64,000 nt of DNA from Manduca sexta (Eukaryota > Arthropoda > Insecta > Lepidoptera > Sphingidae). Below, in pieces: positions 32,831-47,600 of this stretch (positions are counted from its first letter, which is position 1; each line of letters opens with the position of its first letter). The DNA lies in assembly GCF_014839805.1 (NCBI RefSeq), contig NC_051138.1:3718983-3782982 (forward strand). Reading direction: 5' to 3'. The notes under the pieces are model-generated. The model was given only the letters and a program-made list of their open reading frames with translations. It was not told where the DNA came from and made no database searches. The position numbers were made by a program, and so were the translations under genes.

Positions 32831-35800
32831 GCATCATTACATTTCACCAGAGGTGATAGAACTCACGTTGACACTAGTGAAAATTTCTATGAATAAATTA
32901 TGCACCAACTTTCGAACAATGTTTTACTTGAAGTAGACATTCAGGAACCCGATAATACAGATTCATTTACATTTTATTTCAGAGGAGCTGTCGAGTAAAT
33001 CGATAAAAAATGTATAACTGTACAATAATTGAGATTGCTGATGTTTTTTGAATGCGGTTAAATTATTTCGCGAATCTGTATTATCTTCAACATAAACTTG
33101 CTTCAACATTTTGTAACAACAACATTTTGGAAGAGTGGATGTGGATTTCTTTATTAGTTTTTGGTCAACATGGAAATTGTCATAAAACTGTGTTAAATTT
33201 TTTTTATCAAAATTTTCATGTTAACTTAGCTAAGTATCAGAATTTTCTTTTCTGTGTAGAATGTTGTCAGTCACTTACGTAGTTACCTGCTCTAATTTTC
33301 ACACACAATTTCATAGTGCAATATTAACTAGAAGCTTACTTCTTGCACGTTTCTTATCGGTTATGTATAGCATCCACAGTTTTTTAGCGTTGTGTATCGA
33401 AGCAGAACGCGGCTCCCTCCGTAGGCTAGCTGTCGCTGGTCGTTGGTCGGCATCAGCCCGGTGACCGTGACCAGCCATATGGCACAGACCACTGCGCCGA
33501 CTGCGGCCACTTACTGATACAATTATGAAAATTGGTGGTTGGATGGTACGTAACGGACGTGAAGAGTTTAACTTGGTTGCAAATACATTAAGGTCTTTGA
33601 CATCTATCTATAATAAAAATATATTGATTGAGATATTTTTATAGAAATAATTTATTCTCTAATTTCAATGGGATTTCAAAAGTGATTAGCCGCATTTGTA
33701 GAACGTAGTTGTATAAATGTGTTATACTATGTAGGCTATAATCCGTTATTGTTTAAACTATATATTATATTGGTTCACAATGCGTTTATAATATTATGTA
33801 AATATATTTTTCTTTAGGTATACTATTTACAATTTATATAAAAACATTAAAATGCATTGACAGTCCTCCGCCAATATACTTACGTAATGAGAGCTTTTCC
33901 AATCGTTTTGAACACGGCTTCACTAATGGTAAAGTTTAGTTCAGTCATTTTGTAAAACCAAACAGGCAAAACTTAGAAATAACTGATAACTAATAATTTG
34001 TTTACATTAAATGTTATATTTGTCTTGTATGGCCGAGTCGTCAAACGGATTTAAAGGGGCCGTTACAAGACGAATCAAAGGAACTGTGCATTTTCTTGAA
34101 ACGTTTTGGCGCATTTTCAAACTCTTCTTCTGTTCCTTTGATCTGGATAAAACTAGAGAGCCCAAATGTTATTAAGATCGTATTTTTCTTATTGAATTGC
34201 ATAAAGCAAGGTACACAACAGTACACTTGCATAAAAAGTGAACAGCAATAAATGATGCGTTTCCGATAAGTCACGGATCGATAGTGAAGCGATGCGGGAA
34301 CCGTTTCGTTGTTACGACGATTTTATTTAGTCAATTGTAATGACCATTCCGTTTCACAGGTGAATGAATGGAAAAGGAACGATATAAAATTCGTTCAGTT
34401 ATGTTGTCTGTGGTGATGCAGAAAATTTAAGAGTATTTGGAAATAGGTTGTATTCATATGCAGTATATAAATGGAAAGTCATATTATGTGGATTGTACAA
34501 TACGAAAATTTTGAATAGCTTTTTTCTCATTCGCTTGGGCTATCAGAGGGCATTAAAAACAACTGGGCATTTTGACATCAACGACCTATATTCAGAGCCG
34601 CTTGGTAATACCATGGCACCACACTAACAAAACGTTACCAATGGATTTTGGCGGCTAAGCAAAAAATCTTATATAGACTGGATAGTATAGTAAGCAGAAT
34701 GACTAGCGTAGCGTGTTACTGTCTTTGAGTACATCCCTACGTTTTAATTCGGGGAGTTCGATAGCTTTTCTACGTTTAATAGTGTGGTTTTTTACTGAAT
34801 CAGGTCTACATTAGTTTTTATTCTTTGACGTCAGGTGAGCGATGCTTATGTTGCCCCTCAAATGTACGTATTGTGAAAAAAATAGAACTATGTTTATGAT
34901 GATGATTAGGGGTATTTTTATATTTCACTTGTAATTGATCGTTCTTTGTAATTAATGTTGTATTTTGAATTATAAAGACTTCGTAATTTAACGAAACGTA
35001 AGTGTGAAATTTAAAGTTTTCGGTACTACAGGTCAACCAGCTGCTAAACAATTCAGAAGGTTAGAATTCGATAAGGAGGAGGAAATCTTTCCACACTTTA
35101 AGTACTTACCTTCATTTATATATAAAAAAAATCGAATATTGAGCTATCCAGTACGATTTCAATATTACAATGCAGCATTAAGGGATGTGATAAATAAAAC
35201 TAGTAATAATCCGTAATTATCTTTTATTTGTATTATTTTTAGATAAAGTATATCGTACATTCCATTAATATATCTCTATTTTTGCGTGCAAACGATCGTC
35301 CAATTTTTTAATCCGAGTTCAATTTCTTACCATAAGTGATAAGACTATGCTATATTTTTACATCCCTATAAAAAAATGATGTTAAGATTTTTTAAATTGT
35401 TTTTTTTTTTTGAGTGCAGTCAAGGAATTTGCGTGAAGGTTCACATTGAAAAAAAAACGTCTTTTATGGCGGTTTTTTATATTGTTATTTTCTCTCGACG
35501 TTTCAACAACTTTATAGCCTTCACGGTCACGGAGGGGGACTCATTCTGTTCACATTGTTAATAGACATATTCTTGAGGTTACTCTTTTGCTTCTGAAGCG
35601 ATCCTGCGCCACGAATGCAAATATTTATTAATCAAATTTGAAAGAGTAAATAAAAAGTTGGACGATCGTGTGGTACTAGCATGTCTGACATATTTTTCGA
35701 CAAAATGATTCTGACGTCACATAACATAACGACTACGGCCCAGACATAAGGCGATAAAAGACTAGCAAGCGATGTGCATTATACCAGCTAAACATTGAGC

Positions 35801-38498
35801 ACCAATAAAATAATTTAGTTTTTAATCTTCGGGGTTGCATTTAGGACACAACTTTGGCGGGTTAATGTCAAATTCGTTTATTTTTGTGTTCATTTTAAGA
35901 CAATCATTGCCAATTAAGTAAAAAGCGAGCGTTCTCATTAATTTTATCGTATAATACCAATTACAACCGCCTAAATTTAACTTCTTACATTTTCTACGGA
36001 TATTTCATGTTTCATTATAACTTCCAAATAGCATTTTCGTGCTCGGTTAAACCGCTTATAGTTATCCCTAATCTTCGTGGCTGACTTCAAGTTAATTCCT
36101 TCCTCTGCCCCTAAGTTTTCTATCACTCTGTCTCTAAAAACCAATAGCCGTTACGCGGCTCGTTCCTAATTAAAAGCCAGCCAAAAAGATTGAACGTAGC
36201 TATATTCAGGCAATGATTGCTTGGATACGTGTATAAGTCTATTCCTCATCGGGCCTATCTGCTTCTACGTAAACATTGTACCTATTACATTATTCAGAGC
36301 AGTTTAAGATAGCTTCATGACACATTTTTTTGTTTATGCAAATGTACTATGTCGGTTTAACCAATATAATATATTACTTTCTTTTGCCTTCGGATAGAAT
36401 TATATGAACGGATTTGGATGGAATTTGATGAGGTTAAATTGATGAGTTTAATTGTGGAATAACAATTTTGTTTTTTCGAAATATTTTTTCATGATAAATA
36501 TTTTAAAGCGGTGACGTATTTGACTCAATTATATGGGTTACTACCATAAATAATAATTTCCATGAATCAAATATTACATGGATCACTTTAGATCCTAAAT
36601 ACGGTCCTGAGTGGTACATTTTAAATATAAGACGTTTAAAAACGCGCCATGAAACTATCTCGAACGAACCTAAAGCTAATACATATTTTAAATGGTAAAA
36701 CTAACACAATTCCATCACAATAATTTTAGAATATCAGTTGATTCATTCGTTCAGGTTGTTTATGTGTAAGGATTTTTCACTTTTCACTAAACAAATTACT
36801 CTATTAACTTAGGACTATGTAATATTATTAATATTAAAATAGATTTGTCGATAAAATCTTTCAAGTTCATAACAAATAGACACCACGTGGGAAATCAAAC
36901 AAATGGATACGTTTCGACAGTATTCATACATTATTATAGTTATTTATTTACGTATCAATATTATATTTTTCAAAGACTAATTGTGTAATAATTTCAATTT
37001 AAATTTGACTAGAATTTATATATCAGTGCTTATCAGAAAGTGTAGCTTAGTATATCTATGTAGGTCCATTTAACGTCCGCAACTTATAAACTCTCATTCC
37101 ACTACAATAAGTGTTGCCATTTATAAAATGTATTTAATTTATAATCGAGAAAAGCTTTTATATTTCGTTCAATCAAAAATTATAGGCATTTTGTGTATTT
37201 TAGTTTATTTAGGAATCTACATTTAGGCAAAATTATTTACATTAGGAATAATAGAAAAAATTGTTTGGTTTAAAATACGAGATATCTACTTTAAAGGTTT
37301 GTAAGAAATAATTTTAGAATTACTCCTAATGTAAATAAAAATTATCATCTATTAGAAACTGTCTTTTAATTTAATTTTTATATACAAAGGCTAATCTTGT
37401 GGAATGGCGTAGTTCTAAACGAGTTGTTTATTATTTTTTATTACTTTTCATAACGAGATAAAAATGATTCAAAATAGGCCGTCTGGTTTTAATATTTATA
37501 ATCAGTAATTTATAATCTGGGGCACATAACAATATAAAATATCAAGATTAAACATTCCACACTAAGTATATCGCATTTTCTTACACAAGTTACTTTATTT
37601 TGCTAAAGGAAATACATATTAGCTGTGATTTTATAAACATATAACTATAAATAACTAACTTTTCGCTTACATTTTCACATTTTTCAACGCTAATGCTCGA
37701 GTACTTGAGATTTCTACCTGAGATCAAATCCACATATATATAGCTATACTTAGAAATAGTTGATGACAGAAATGAAAAGTTATAGCCACTATATTTAGGA
37801 ACTGTTATTACAGTGTTCTTATGTACATTAAAAGCGTCAGTTCTATACTATTTTTACAAGAGAATAGTTTGTATGGCGTAGATGCGTTAATGTAAAGGCA
37901 TAGACAGTTCATCTAACTTCTATAGGTTCATAAATAAGATCCAAAATTGAAGTTTGTACATTATTTAAAGTTGGTTTTGACTTATAGTTATATTTCTTAC
38001 GCATCTTTGCGTTTTATACTAATATATTCGAAATAAATTTTGAATGATGTCCTTAAATATTCCAAACATTTGAGCAACCAACATTATAGGTGCTTGTTAA
38101 ATAAGACATAATCATGAATCAGGCAAAATGGAATAATTTCTGGTTTAAGTCTATATATTCAAAATTAATAAAAGAATCTATTTATTCTCTTTTTACTTCA
38201 ACGAATACAGTAATAGGTTTCAATAAATTTCAATCTTCATACTTATCAAAATTCACGCCTGGTGTATCTTTATTCTCATCATTCGAAGTTGATCCGAGCT
38301 TTTTTATTACATGGTTGTTACTCAATATATGTGACAAATGGCTCAAACACGACTAGTTTGGTGTCGTTTCAACGTTTGCCATACTAATAGAGATGTGCTA
38401 AGCACAAATCGATTAGAGCTTATTTTATCGATTCCTCATCCCCACTATTCTGTAGGTATAACAGTTGTAAAAGAAAGAATAATTCTATGTGCCGTTGT

Positions 38499-38609
38499 TC
38501 ACTGTGCGTTCGGCGGTCTCAGTACAGTAATGCAGATAGACCCTCTGAGTATCCGCAGTAAGTCTATCACTTCGGGCGTCTTCATTGATGTCACGTTTTC
38601 GTCATTTAC
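38499..38609 (-). CDS. PDZ gene last exon: PDZ3 end and stop codon
   Basis: The exon opens after TTATTTCAG with VNDENVTSMKTPEVIDLLRI and ends ITVLRPPNAQ then TGA at 38501-38499. A possible polyadenylation signal (AATAAA on the minus strand) lies at 38274-38269, about 225 bp past the stop. Confidence 0.92.
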   Translation of the reverse strand, partial: VNDENVTSMKTPEVIDLLRILRGSICITVLRPPNAQ

Positions 38610-41600
38610 CTGAAATAATGAATTATAAATATCAGTTAATAATTTACATCGTTGATGATGTTTTTGAGATATTTTACTTACTTAGTATAAATTATAGATA
38701 TTCTAAAAATATTTAAACGAAATTCCGTTATACTACTTCCGTTCCGTTATTCCGTTATATTATTATTTATATTTAGATATTTTCGTTTATCTAAGTTTAT
38801 CTCTAGATGGTGTCGTTTGACGGTTAATTTTAAGCTCACCAAATATCGCATGTAATCGAATGGGTGGATTATAGACTGATATTATCTGAGATTTCATATC
38901 GCTTACCATCAGGCGAACGGCAAGCTCGTCTGGTCAAGCAAAGCAATAAAAAATAAGACTCCCATTCCACATTCAGTTCGGTTAGTAGTTTCAAATGATA
39001 CAATACCTGCAATATGACGTCTCCCCTTCGCAGCCTTCCGTCCCTGGCGGCGACGCTGTCGTTGTACACGGCGGAGATGTAGCTCTGCCCGGACTCCGGA
39101 TGGCTTTGCACGCTGAACCCGAGCCGACTGTTCCAGCCGCGGTTTAACTCCACCGTCACTATCTGGAATAGAACATTCTAGAATTTATCACTGTTATATT
39201 GTTTGAAATATAGCAACATTTTTAGAAGTTTTGTTTTCTCTTATATTTGTGGTCAATGAAATTTTCGGTAATCTTTGATTCTGTTTTGGTACTTAAGTCA
39301 GTGCCAAGTTCATGATTCTCGTTCAGAATTTGGTATAGCGTAATTTTTGTGATCAACGATTGTCGATAAGTTTTAAGCTAGTCTTTTCTTTCTTAGGGCA
39401 GCGGCTTCTAGTCGAGTAGTTGAATGCAATGTTAATTTTGTTCACAGGTATATATTATGTCAATTAGCTGCTAGTATTAGATTACAGAGAAACATGTTTA
39501 GCACACTGTACCTACTGAGTATCATTCATGTACATAGACATATTGCTTCTTGTAGGATATATTTTATAACCGGGATAGTGACCATCGTACACAAGGTGTT
39601 AAAATCCGCCATGGTGGCCCGCGTAAGCGTGTCCCGTTCCGGAATCAGCGTGTGGATATCTGGTTCCAACAGGCCGGCATAATTGTATCTTCTGTCGAGG
39701 GATAATCATCTCACGTCAGTCGACATACTATTGAACTCCACTCTACTTATCATCAGGTGCAGTGGGTTCAGTTTAAAATAAAGACATAGAACAGTAGTTA
39801 GAACTCTTTGTTCATGATTACTATTATCACTCACCGTAGGCTCAAGGCTGGGGTTGTCCATTTGAGATTCAGGTTTGACGTTCTCTTTCTGGACGGTGTC
39901 GACTTCTTTCGGCTTGCACGAAGGCAACTCCGGTTTGGCTTTACGCTCATTGTCCGGTGACAAAGCGACGGCTTTCCATTTCTTTAAACCGTTGCCTGTA
40001 AAAAAATATAAACGCCATTTATATTATAATAATATCGTAGTAAGATTTTTATTTGTTGTAAATGTACGTCTGTTTTATTGTTTTTAATATATATGAGCTT
40101 GTTTGCATGGTTCATTGGCTACTGCGATACAGGGCTGGACCTAGTTCAGTGACCACCCTGAACTGCTGTTATAATTGTAGAATCTATGAATAAATAAATA
40201 AATTCATTGATTTTTATAATTATTGCTACCTTTGTTACTCGACAAATGGTAACTTTTTTAGATCAGAATCATTTTAAACGTCGTTTATGTAGTGTAATTC
40301 ATATGTTATATTGTCTTTTGGAGGCATTTGATCTGATGGATAGGTTTATAAAATTGAATTCTTTTGCTCATTTCTTCAGTGTGAAAATTCATATTTGGAC
40401 TACACTGTAGACTACGCCCACTAACCAGCAGTAATTAGCTTACTAAAATAGTTTAAACATACCATCATCTCTATTCGCGTCGCTGCTCGTCCCGTCATTG
40501 CTCGTCGTATGCAGCACTGCACTCTGGTATGTGGGAGTCGCGTGTTTAAACCTCTCGTCGCTCGACAGTTCTACAGGCATGGACACAGGCTCGTCAGAGT
40601 CTACAGGGAAGGGAGCGTCGCCGTAGCGTTGCCGGCTGTCTTCCTGGTACACGCTCGGAGCGTCCAATGTGTCGTTGTCTAAGTTGTTTAGCTCGTAGCC
40701 GTGCGGCGGTACTGGAATACGATACAGATTTGGTAGATTTAAATGAATATGTTTTTTGTGAAATATTCTGCCAGCCATTTATTAACCGACTTTAAAAAGG
40801 AGGAGGTTCTTAATTCGACTGTATTTATTTTTTTATGTTTGTTATACAGAGCAAGTTAATACAGATTTCCAATTACCCCATACTTATTACCTATACTTGT
40901 CTTTTGTTGTTAGATGGGATGTCCAAACAGTTATGATCAGCACAATTTTATGAATTGTTTTGGTTATATTTAATATGATCCTTTTTTCTTTAACTAAATT
41001 ATTAAAGGGGTCGGTAGGTGCATCTCCTAAAACTACTACTTCAAAGTTTAATGCAAATGTAAATGCTGAAATAAAGTTACCATTATACCTTGCTCCTACA
41101 ACATCAAATATGAAATAAATTGATACAGAAAACGTCTATGTTACAACATTTAAATGTGTGAAACCAACATTCATATATTGATGGTTGTGAAGTGAAATAG
41201 GTGTAGGGAAGAGTGCAGACACAAAGATGAACTTAAACCGGTTTGTATGGCTTTCAGACGAGGCAGTTAGTGACTAGTGTAGTTTGAGCCGTGTCGTAAG
41301 CTTTTACAGGAAACGTTTATTAAATCCGACATTCATTTGTTCCGGATGGGATCAATAATGATGTACAAGATATCTTACGTATTGAGTACTCGGTTTGAAA
41401 CTTTGGTCAAGAGCAGTGTACTGCTTCCAAATAAGGGAAAATAACACAATAATTAAGAAAATATTGCAACGAAAAATAAATTTATTTGAACTGAATACCG
41501 AACAATTATAACGGTATATTTTAACTAATGAACAAAATTTATTGACTCTTTTTAAAGTTTGCAAACCAATGTCGAGTAAAAATTAAAGTATATTACGTTA

Positions 41601-44600
41601 CACGATATAATATTTTATCTGTAACAGCATACGACATTTATTTTTGCCTATTTGCTGAACAGAAGAAGTAAACTTTTTGAATTTAAGTTATATTAACGTA
41701 ACGTGTATTGCGACCTTTTCAAATACGTAACATCTCGTACATCATTGGCAACAAAGCGTAGGATGAGAGCGTGCCTCTCACCTGTCAAGCTCAATTTTTG
41801 TTTTCTACTATTGGCTGCGGGCGCGACCGCGGTCCGCTGCCGGCTCTCCGCGCCATCTTTGCATTGCGCGTGCGCTAGCTTTGTGTTGCTTGCATCTGCG
41901 TGGGAACACCTACATCGCTTAGTGTCGTGTTTGTGTCGCGTGTTGTCTATTAAATTGTCTATACACGTTAAGCTGTAGTTTGAACCTTTCAGTTAGCTAG
42001 TGTAATATTGGGTAGGGACGTCACTGCCCCACGAAAACAAGGGCTAGAGAGTGCTTTATATGAGTTATAGGTTGATTTAATTTTGTTTATGGTCAGTCGT
42101 TGTTTGATATCAAGCGAGGCGTTTCCTCTATTCAGTTGTAAAATAGAAACAGTTATTAGTAGATTAATAGTATGCACACCTAGTTCATAAATTAATCCAG
42201 GCTAGTATAGTATACTGTGACGGAAATCCCCTAGCATAATGTGAAGGGAAGCCATAATAGCTTGTGTAAGCTTGTTGTGTCCAGGGCCGGATTAATTTAA
42301 AAGCAAAGAAGACCCATAGGCCTTAAGTTACGAGCTTGCAATATAGACATAATTATGTACAAATTAAAGCACAGAATAATTTAGAGGTTACAATAAGTAT
42401 ATAACTGGAGTTTCACTGAGTTAGTAGCCTTCACATTGCATCGTTGGTAGTCTAACTTACCTACCCGTTGCTCAGCAAAAATAATTATGTATCTAATTTC
42501 TAATTATAAGACATAGATTTTGATATGTCTCTAATACATTCTTAACATAGGATTTTAAAACAAATCATGCACTTATGTATAACTTCACTTCCATTATCTT
42601 TAATTTCAACGCCACATGACAATTCAAAGGATAAAAAAAGTAATAGGGCACCGTCTTAACCCTGTAGATTTAACGCGAAATATCCCCCCAACATAACCTA
42701 ATCCGGTCCTGGAGTCATGTGTCTTCCTCGAATGGCTTTGCCTACCCGGACGGATATAGATCTAATTAAATTAAGCCAGCCGTTCCGTGGACGCGTCCAT
42801 ACCTGTGTTTAGTGTTTGCAGTATTAACGTTAATTAATCGACTCCTAGTAGCAATAATTTACGTTAAACATGTTATTGGATTAATCCATGTCGCAAGATA
42901 TATAACAATGTCTTGTATTTGGTTATATATAGAGTACAAAATGTATATCTGTTTATTACTTCCCGGTATTTATTGAACCAATCGGGTTGAATTAGCCAAA
43001 TATTAGAAACCTTGCAGATAAGGGAAAAGTGTTGGGCTGTTTATTTATAAGTTATATTCCACTTAAAATCTATACAAATTATTATTATTAGTATTTTGTT
43101 CAATATATGTACACCTAAGTGCATATATAATAATATGGCTTACCGTTAGGCTGTTCGTAATGGTTGTTATCCTTGGTTAGTTTCGGAACTTCCTGGGCGA
43201 GAGGCATGGAGACCTGGACCCATCTGCTGCGTCCGGGGTGAGCCGACGAGCTGCCAAGTCGCACAACATCGATACTGCTTCGGGCCTGAAGAAAGAATAT
43301 TTATCGTATTTCAAATGCCAATATACTCGCCCACTAATACATGTCTAATATAAATTATAACTCGGTATAAATTCGGATCATAGAATTTTAAGGATACTTA
43401 GAAAAACAGATTCACGGAATCCTTCTTAAAATGATTGGATAGTATGTTTTAAAGATGTTTTAAAGTAAATATTCACATTACTTTCAAAGATAATTACAGT
43501 TAGAAATTTAAAATTAAAAACATATTCACGGAATCCTTTCTAAAATTATTGGATAGTAGATTTTTAAAGATGTTTTAAAGATTCACATTACTTTCAAAGA
43601 TAGTCACAGATTTTGATAATCTGAACGCGAAATTAATTAAAAAAGTCTCAAGAAAACTAATTATACGGAATTAATTTTATACAAGTTACTGAAATTAGAA
43701 ACGTTGATGTTTTAAATAATAAATTGAGGCTTCAAGATAAAATAGAAACGAACTAAAATTGAATGTCAAACAACTCGGACATTCTATTTATTTAATTTCG
43801 GATGAGGATAGTATTATACAGCCTTTTAAAACGAATAGCTACAAAAATAAGAATTGTTTTCTGAATTGTATTAATTCTTACATAATTTAAACAATTGCAA
43901 ATTCTAATTTCGGGATCTCGTCGGCGAATTCAAAGTAAAGGAATAATTTTTAAATGTTCTAAATACCTAGATTTTTATTCTCCGACTGCGTTTACGATAT
44001 AAAATTGGATTTTCCGGATTGATCGCCGCGTCGCTTCACTTTTTTTTCAAATCATAGAAAGAAAAATTTATGTTATTTATATTCTATTTTATCTATTTAT
44101 ACTTTATAAATACTTTTTTACCTTTAGCTCTGATTTTTATACTTGCCGAGTACAAACAAATAGTCCCAAATACGAGATATAAAAAACTTGTTTTCATTAA
44201 TCATCAATCATAGTCATGCACGAAATATTCGAAAATAGTTTAAATATAGCATTTAAAAAGGGACCAAATTACCTTCCAAATTCAAAACTACATTCCTAAT
44301 TCAAAACCGTTTACAGTAACTAATCCGAAACGCAACGTTTGCTATTTGAAACCGTTTCTTGTTTGCCACAATTTTCATTCCGTTGCGAATATTGTATGCC
44401 TTTGAACACAATAGATCCACACACACGTGCACACGTAGACGCCTTTGTGTACGCAAATTAATCAAACAAGGAACGCGGGTGTGGAAACTAAACTATGCGG
44501 CTTATCATGTAACTGATTGGATTGAGGTGGATCTCGATTAAGACGATCCATTAGCGATGATTAAGTTTAATTAGTACGAGTGCGAAATGTTATGTATAAT

Positions 44601-47600
44601 GCTAAATATCTGAACAGATTAATAGCGATTAACGCAAATCGTGGTAATCGTGCATGATAGAAATGATTGAGACGTACTGATGCCAAAGACCATATCGACG
44701 GCTGAAAGGCTATTTGACTTAAGCGAAATTTTTTTGTGACACGAAGTTTCATACATATTTAAAATCAGCATATTTTTCTATGTTTTTTTAACCAAGTAAA
44801 TTTAAAAAAAAGAATCTCGCTTACGGCAATTAGCCTTTCAACTCTCAATAAGGTTCTAATCTAGACGCAAATAATTTTATTAAGCGTGAGAATGATTTTT
44901 TAGAATAGACTATAACACGAATTATACAGAAAAATAACACTGTATAATATCATGTAGGTAAAGTTAAAAGCAACATTATATTAATGTACATAGCCCACGG
45001 AGTACGGAGTTTAAACACGTACGCGAACTTTGCTTTAATGTTCCACCTCTATGTTAATTAGGGTGTAGGAAATTAATATACTCAAACAAGACAAAAGATG
45101 TGTTTATTAATATACTCGCATATTTAACATTATGTACATATCGTGCTTAGTTTATTATAACTGGTAAAATAAGTACCTAACAAGTAGATAATCATATTAT
45201 ATATAATATACAGGAATTAACTATTTTTCTGGTATTTTTTTTTTTTTGGGGCGCGTAATTCTTTTTTCGGACTATCGCAAATATACGCTGCCTTCACCAA
45301 AATTATATGATGCCTTTTGACTATGAGACAGTATTTCCTGGCTGCTGGTGATAGGATGTATTTTGTATCCGCCCGGATAGCGACCGAAGTACACAAGGTG
45401 TTCAAACTCGCCACGGTGACTCACGTGAGTGTTTCACGTTCCGGGACCAGCTTGCGTATATCCGGTTCAAACAGGCCAGCATAATTGTGCCGACTGGCGA
45501 GGGATATCACCTCTCATCAGTCGACATTCTATACTGATCCCACTCTTACCATCAGGTGAAGTGGGGCCATGTTGTCGTGCCCGTTTGTAAAAAAACCCAT
45601 AGAACAGTCTGAACAGTGGTTCTATGGTGATTGACCAGTAAAGTTTACCTAAGAAATTCATTCTTCTGTAAACATGACACGTTTCGGTCTATAGAAAGTT
45701 TTAGGTTTTATAGTTTGCGGATACGTTTTTCATGAAAGTAAAATCACCCTTAATGTAGACTTCAGAATGCATCTATATTTGTTAATTATTTAACTAAATT
45801 TTAGATTCATTCACATGCGCGGTTAAATGAGACTGATTTGATACATTCGAATTCCAAACAGTTTTACATAACGAACTCACCTGAGCGGGGGTTTAGGCCT
45901 GTTCAAAGGAGCGTCGGAGTCGGTGGGCGCGTCTTCCTTGGGCGACATTGGCGACAGCGGCGTCGCGGCGTGGTCGCGGTACAGCCTCAACCGCACCTCG
46001 GAACCGCACGCGCGCAGGAATGCGACCGCCTCCGCGTGCGACATGTTCGACATTGGCGTGTCATTAACCTGCGTTATATAAATGCATTTTGAAGTAAATG
46101 CAATAACATTTTTTATTTTGTTATGAAGAAAATCTGATACATATCTGATAGTACACTTTCTGCATATGCATTCAACACGTTCGAAATCGCCGTGATTTTT
46201 TCAATTAGCATTTAATTTAATCGTATGTTTTCCGCTCCTGCATGTGATATGATCGACGTTCGCGTGTCTTTAACTCTTATTCTTTCTTTTTACTGCGTTT
46301 AAAAATGCCAATAAGAATTTTTATGTTCTGACACAAATTGTAATTCATTAAATACTTAATAATTGAGTAATTCAGCGTAGGGAGTAGTAAAATCTAAACA
46401 AATTTGTAATAATTAAATGAGGAGATTTTCTAAATGCGTGTAAAAGTACAACCCATCATCGGGTTTAATTGAATTGAATCCGTCTAAGCCGAATATCGGC
46501 CCCGGCGGCCAATCTCAACGAAGATCAGCCAGGTACGCACGAATCCGAAAAGTCCGAATCTCGGGGGTATTGCACTGCCAACTTCTTGACTGGGAGTTGG
46601 AACTGAGTTACTTTTAAGATGGAAAACCTAATTACAATTATTTTTGTCCTGACTCGGAATTCGAATCCAGAATCGAAGCGTCGTAGTCGTACTCGTACCG
46701 CGTACGCATTACAACTACGCCACCGATGAAGTCAGTTTAATACAGCGGTGATGTAATAAATTATATTTTAATTTATTTTTTGCAAAAACATCTGAAGAAA
46801 TACAACCATACAGCTTAACGAGCTGTTGATTCAAATGGTCGGACCATACTTCGTAACAGAAGAGAATAATTAGTTAACAATAACATCTGCACGCTTCATT
46901 TCGTATGCAACTCGTTTCCATATTTTTTGTGTTTAACCATTTTAACGTTACGGCTAGTTGTTTACGACAGTTTAAAATGTTCAACGAATAAACACTACTA
47001 ACATATTATTAAGGATGTCTTGTACTTAAAAAGCAATAATAACAGATTATTGCTTTTCAATTTTCATAATGCAATCACATTTATGAAAATTGAATATTGT
47101 ATCGCCGTCGTAGTGAAGACCGCTGTATCATTTCTATATATTAAGTGCTAAATATATTATACAAATTAAAACGTATTATGGAAATTTATTTTTATATTTT
47201 TAATAACAAATTAGGATCTGACAGCGGTATATTTTTGTTTAGAGTACCTATGTGAAGTATTGTAATTAGTTGCTAGATGTATCAAATGACTTTTGAGTTT
47301 TCTAACTAAAATTTGCGTTTGCTCGCGGCTTGTCTGCATTATTTCCGCGGTTAAAAGTCCTGCTATATATTTTCCTGGGATAAAAAGTAGCCTTTGTCTT
47401 TCCCAGGTTCTCAAACTATCTCCATTTCAAGTTTCACTGAAATTTGTTCGGAAACTTTGAGTTTATCGCGTTCAGACTGAGACATGGCGGGGACTTTGTT
47501 TTATTATATGTAAGGATGAAACTTGACTTGTATTACTGGTATTAAGTCAGCTGCAAATTTTTTATAGTGTCAAAAATGAATATTAAAGATCTCATGAGTA

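Larger units (their letters stand above)
19401..38498. other. Intergenic stretch between the two genes
   Basis: About 19 kb of AT-rich DNA runs between the cadherin leader acceptor and the PDZ-gene stop codon. Short open frames here have no recognisable domain and no matching splice borders, so none is called as a gene. It should contain the cadherin promoter and upstream leader exon(s), and the 3' UTR of the PDZ gene at its right end. Mobile-element copies found inside it are listed separately; the rest shows nothing I can name. Confidence 0.7.

Noticed and set aside
33301..33474. Small minus-strand frame starting in a GC-rich stretch (MAGHGHRADADQRP...)
   Set aside because: No domain, no splice signal and no codon pattern; the C-terminal half is AT-rich random sequence.
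35480..35575. Block with CTCGACGTTTCAACAACTTT and CTTCACGGTCACGGAGGG
   Set aside because: It also recalls a dispersed lepidopteran repeat, but there is no second copy here and no clear ends.
41703..41978. 91-codon plus-strand frame with a hydrophobic stretch
   Set aside because: The hydrophobic Leu/Ala run comes from the CpG-rich patch read antisense. The opposite strand has the better signals (CCAAT and a donor).
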